DNA of 10,000 bases. It comes from Magnetospirillum sp. GTDB taxonomy: Bacteria; Pseudomonadota; Alphaproteobacteria; Rhodospirillales; Magnetospirillaceae. The stretch spans positions 1 through 10,000 of the forward strand of contig JAIWOG010000140.1 in NCBI GenBank assembly GCA_020217035.1, read 5' to 3'. Numbering within the stretch: the first letter of the stretch is position 1; every line of letters starts with the position of its first letter. A program made the position numbers and the translations under genes. The notes under the pieces were generated by a model. It was given only the letters and a program-made list of their open reading frames with translations. It was not told the DNA's origin and did no database searches. Below, piece after piece: positions 7,825 to 10,000 of the stretch.

Positions 7825-9100
7825 CCAGCACCTTGTCGATGCGGCGTCCGTCCATGTCCACCACCTCGAAGCGCCAGCCCTGCCAGGTGAAGTGGTCGCC
7901 GGCGCTGGGGATCGACCGCGACTTCGACAAGATGAAGCCGGCCACCGTGTCGTAATCGGCATCCTCGCCGCCCAGGACCCGGCAATTCAAACGGTCGCGG
8001 GCGACGTCGACGGCCACCGACCCGTCCACCAGCCACGACCCGTCCTGCCGGACGACGATGGCGCCTTCGTAATCCTCGCCATGTTCCGAAAGCCCACCCA
8101 GGATGGCGGACAGGATGTCGGCGGCGGTGACGATGCCCTCGACGCTGCCGTATTCGTCCACCACCAAGGCCATGTGGATGGGGGAATGCTTCAGGGTGTC
8201 CAGCACCAGCAGCGCCGGCGAGTTGTCGTGCACCACCGGCACCGCCTTGACCGCCTCGTCCAGCCGCAAGTCCTGGCCCGACAAAAAGCTGTTCAACAGA
8301 TCCTTGGCCTGGACCACCCCCAGGATGTCGTCGGAATTGCCACGGTAGACCGGCAATCGCGAGTGGGGACTGTCCTTCATCACCTGGACGACGCGGTCCT
8401 GGTCCCAGTCCAGGTCGATGGACACCATTTCGTTGCGGGGTGTCATGATGCCGCGCACCCGGCGGTCGCCGAAGCGCATGACGCCGGCCAGCAATTCCTG
8501 TTCCTGGGGTTCGAAGACGCCGGTCTGGGTGCCCTCGGCGATCATCGCCTTGACCTCTTCCTCGGTGACGCTTTGGTCTTCCGAGGGCTTGACCCGCAAC
8601 ACCGCCAGGGTCAGGCGGCTGGAATGTTCCAGCAGCCACACCAGGGGCGAGGCGAAACGCGCCACCAATGTCATGGGCCGGGCCACCGCGATGGCCACCC
8701 CCTCGGGATTGCCCAGGGCGATCTGTTTGGGCACCAACTCGCCGATGATCAGCGAGGCGTAGGTGATGGCGCCGACCACCACGGCGATGGACAACAATTC
8801 GGCCACCGGGTCGAGAATGGGAAAACGGTTCAGCCACGCCTCGAACGGTACCGCCAGGGTGGCCCCCGAATAGGCGCCGGCCAGGATGCCCACCAAGGTG
8901 ATGCCGATCTGCACCGACGACAGGAAGCGCCCCGGGTTTTCGGACAAATCCAGGGCGGCCCGCGCCCCCTTGCTGCCCTCGGCGGCCCGCGCCGCCAGCC
9001 TGGCCTTGCGCGACGACACGATGGCCATCTCGGACATGGCGAAGGCGCCGTTCAGCAGCACCAGGAAGACGACGACGGCGATTTCGAAGGCTAAGGACAT
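7796..9100 (-). CDS. CNNM/DUF21-CBS-CorC_HlyC family membrane protein
   Basis: This 434-residue inner-membrane protein belongs to the family variously called HlyC/CorC, TlyC or CNNM-like. It has an N-terminal DUF21/CNNM membrane domain (about 1-170) with hydrophobic segments at about 4-22, 62-80, 100-120 and 142-158. Its conserved IIGELVPKQIAL (118-129) is the family signature. A CBS pair follows at about 217-335 (RGIMTPRNEMVSI; SRLPVY; DEYGSVEGIVTAADIL), then a C-terminal CorC_HlyC domain at about 345-430. Homologues are linked to Mg2+ or Co2+ efflux or homeostasis, with the CBS domains as a nucleotide or Mg2+ switch; the ion here cannot be told. The start at 9100 puts the membrane domain at the N-terminus. 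The frame stays open to 9154, but those codons overlap the upstream gene. A G-rich ribosome site (GGGGTGA, 9102-9108) overlaps the upstream stop, 1 nt away, so the pair is probably translationally coupled. Calling it haemolysin would be over-interpretation. Confidence 0.92.
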   Translation of the reverse strand: MSLAFEIAVVVFLVLLNGAFAMSEMAIVSSRKARLAARAAEGSKGARAALDLSENPGRFLSSVQIGITLVGILAGAYSGATLAVPFEAWLNRFPILDPVAELLSIAVVVGAITYASLIIGELVPKQIALGNPEGVAIAVARPMTLVARFASPLVWLLEHSSRLTLAVLRVKPSEDQSVTEEEVKAMIAEGTQTGVFEPQEQELLAGVMRFGDRRVRGIMTPRNEMVSIDLDWDQDRVVQVMKDSPHSRLPVYRGNSDDILGVVQAKDLLNSFLSGQDLRLDEAVKAVPVVHDNSPALLVLDTLKHSPIHMALVVDEYGSVEGIVTAADILSAILGGLSEHGEDYEGAIVVRQDGSWLVDGSVAVDVARDRLNCRVLGGEDADYDTVAGFILSKSRSIPSAGDHFTWQGWRFEVVDMDGRRIDKVLVSRQDEDGG

Positions 9101-9101
9101 G

Positions 9102-10000
9102 TCACCCCAGGAAACGATTGAACAAACCAAAGCGCCAGGCGGCAACGGCACCACCGGCGATCAACAGGGCCAGCAACAGATATTCCCCCAGCGGCGGCTT
9201 CTTGTCGGCGAACGGATCGACCAGGGACCGTTCGGCGCCGGCCGGCAATTGCGCCACGGCGGTCAGCGAGCCGCCGAAGGGGATGTTGATGCTGGCCCGG
9301 GCGTTCACCGCCCATCCCGTGGCGTCCAAGATAGGTGCCAGGTTGCGCTGCCGCAACTTCATGTAGGCGATGACCATGCTGGGACCGGAAACCACCAGCA
9401 CCAGACCTGCCAGGGCCAGCGGCATCTGCCACCAGTTCAGCGACAGGAACCCGGTGACCACCGAGGCGATGGCGGTGCCGATGGCCCCTACCGCCAAGCC
9501 CAAGGCGGCGAAGATGCCGGCGAACTTGCCGGCGTCGAACGGTTCGCGCACCACAGGCGCCGATGCCGGCGCCACCACCTTGGCGGCGACTTTGGCCTGC
9601 ATGTCGGTTTCCACGGCGCGGGATTTGGCGGCTGCCAGTTTCTCCACCTGTCCGCCAACGAAGCGGGCCAGTTGCTTGTAGGGCGACCAGAACGCCTGAC
9701 GCAGGCTGATGGGGTGGGCGACGATCTTGACGATGGTGGCGTCCCAGTCGCGGCCCTGACGATCGTAGAAGACGCCGTTGCGGCCCACCATCAACTGGTC
9801 TGAATCGCCCGAGGTGAAGCCGGCCATGATGGTCATCTTCTGGTCGGAACCCCGACGCATGCAGTCGCAATAGACCAGGTAGATGCGCGACAGCGTCGCC
9901 AAGCTGGCATGCTTGGCGGCGTCGGCGACGGTCAGGCACAGATCGGCGCTGCGGCCATCCAGGTAAAGCGTGCCGGCCTGGAACACCGCACGGTCCTGGC
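9102..10000 (-). CDS. Membrane protein of unrecognised family (5' end outside window)
   Basis: The last 298 residues are visible; the frame is still open at the right edge, so the true start lies outside. A GTG at 9986 is an internal valine candidate only. The visible part opens with a soluble region (AVFQAGTLYLDGRSADLCLT onward). It includes YCDCMRRGSDQK and an aromatic segment, then an Ala/Lys/Val-rich linker. Three hydrophobic segments follow at roughly 9435-9525 (FAGIFAALGLAVGAIGTAIA), 9366-9425 (MPLALAGLVLVVSGPSMVIA) and 9125-9185 (YLLLALLIAGGAVAAW). Between the last two is a stretch that looks conserved, LAPILDATGWAVNARASINI followed by PFGGSL. I do not recognise the family and assign no function. 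It ends 1 nt before the CorC-like gene, so the two are probably co-expressed and perhaps functionally linked. Confidence 0.8.
   Translation of the reverse strand, partial: QDRAVFQAGTLYLDGRSADLCLTVADAAKHASLATLSRIYLVYCDCMRRGSDQKMTIMAGFTSGDSDQLMVGRNGVFYDRQGRDWDATIVKIVAHPISLRQAFWSPYKQLARFVGGQVEKLAAAKSRAVETDMQAKVAAKVVAPASAPVVREPFDAGKFAGIFAALGLAVGAIGTAIASVVTGFLSLNWWQMPLALAGLVLVVSGPSMVIAYMKLRQRNLAPILDATGWAVNARASINIPFGGSLTAVAQLPAGAERSLVDPFADKKPPLGEYLLLALLIAGGAVAAWRFGLFNRFLG

Noticed and set aside
7137..8837. Long open frames overlapping hupV and the CorC-like gene (minus 7137-8837, plus 7292-9094)
   Set aside because: Both cross the convergent junction of two well-supported genes and have shadow-like composition.
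9101..9154. Upstream start at 9154 for the CorC-like gene
   Set aside because: It would overlap the upstream gene by about 50 nt and add a non-homologous stretch before the first membrane segment.

Overview
The window is GC-rich, densely coded DNA. Its proteins look alphaproteobacterial, and the gene set would fit a Rhodospirillales organism such as Magnetospirillum. That placement is inferred from protein style and composition; no taxonomic marker is present. I saw no mobile element, tRNA, rRNA, CRISPR array or plasmid function.

Layout, left to right. (1) A minus-strand pair: tex (172-2523), an S1-domain RNA-binding protein, is followed after 4 nt by the first 55 codons of an exported protein with a twin-arginine signal, probably an ABC-transporter solute-binding protein. 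It runs off the left edge. (2) A 180-nt divergent intergenic region (2524-2703) holds a 9-bp inverted repeat just upstream of the next gene. (3) A plus-strand series: an NdvB-like membrane enzyme (2704-5349) joins a periplasmic GH17 domain to a cytoplasmic GT2 beta-glucan synthase. Next come hupU (5392-6369) and hupV (6369-7784), the small and large subunits of an H2-sensing regulatory [NiFe] hydrogenase (group 2b, also called HoxBC). (4) A convergent minus-strand pair starts beyond the right edge. It consists of a three-segment membrane protein of unknown family (9102-10000) and, 1 nt after it, a CNNM/DUF21-CBS-CorC_HlyC membrane protein (7796-9100).

The main point of interest is the hydrogenase. 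Its diagnostic residues all point to a sensor and not an energy-conserving enzyme. There is no export signal, Gln replaces the L1 His, Ile65 and Phe113 occupy the gas-channel positions, and the large subunit ends exactly at the L2 His with no peptide to cleave. A Cys replaces the usual medial-cluster Pro. The expected partners (HupT/HoxJ kinase, HupR/HoxA regulator, hupSL enzyme, hyp maturation genes) are absent from the window. The sensor sits instead directly downstream of a glucan synthase gene. Between the two lies a perfect 13-bp hairpin with a 4-nt loop whose right arm contains the likely hupU start codon. This suggests translational control or transcript partitioning. I see no wholly new multigene system. 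The hairpin, the displaced sensor and the unknown protein paired with the CorC-like gene are the items worth following up.
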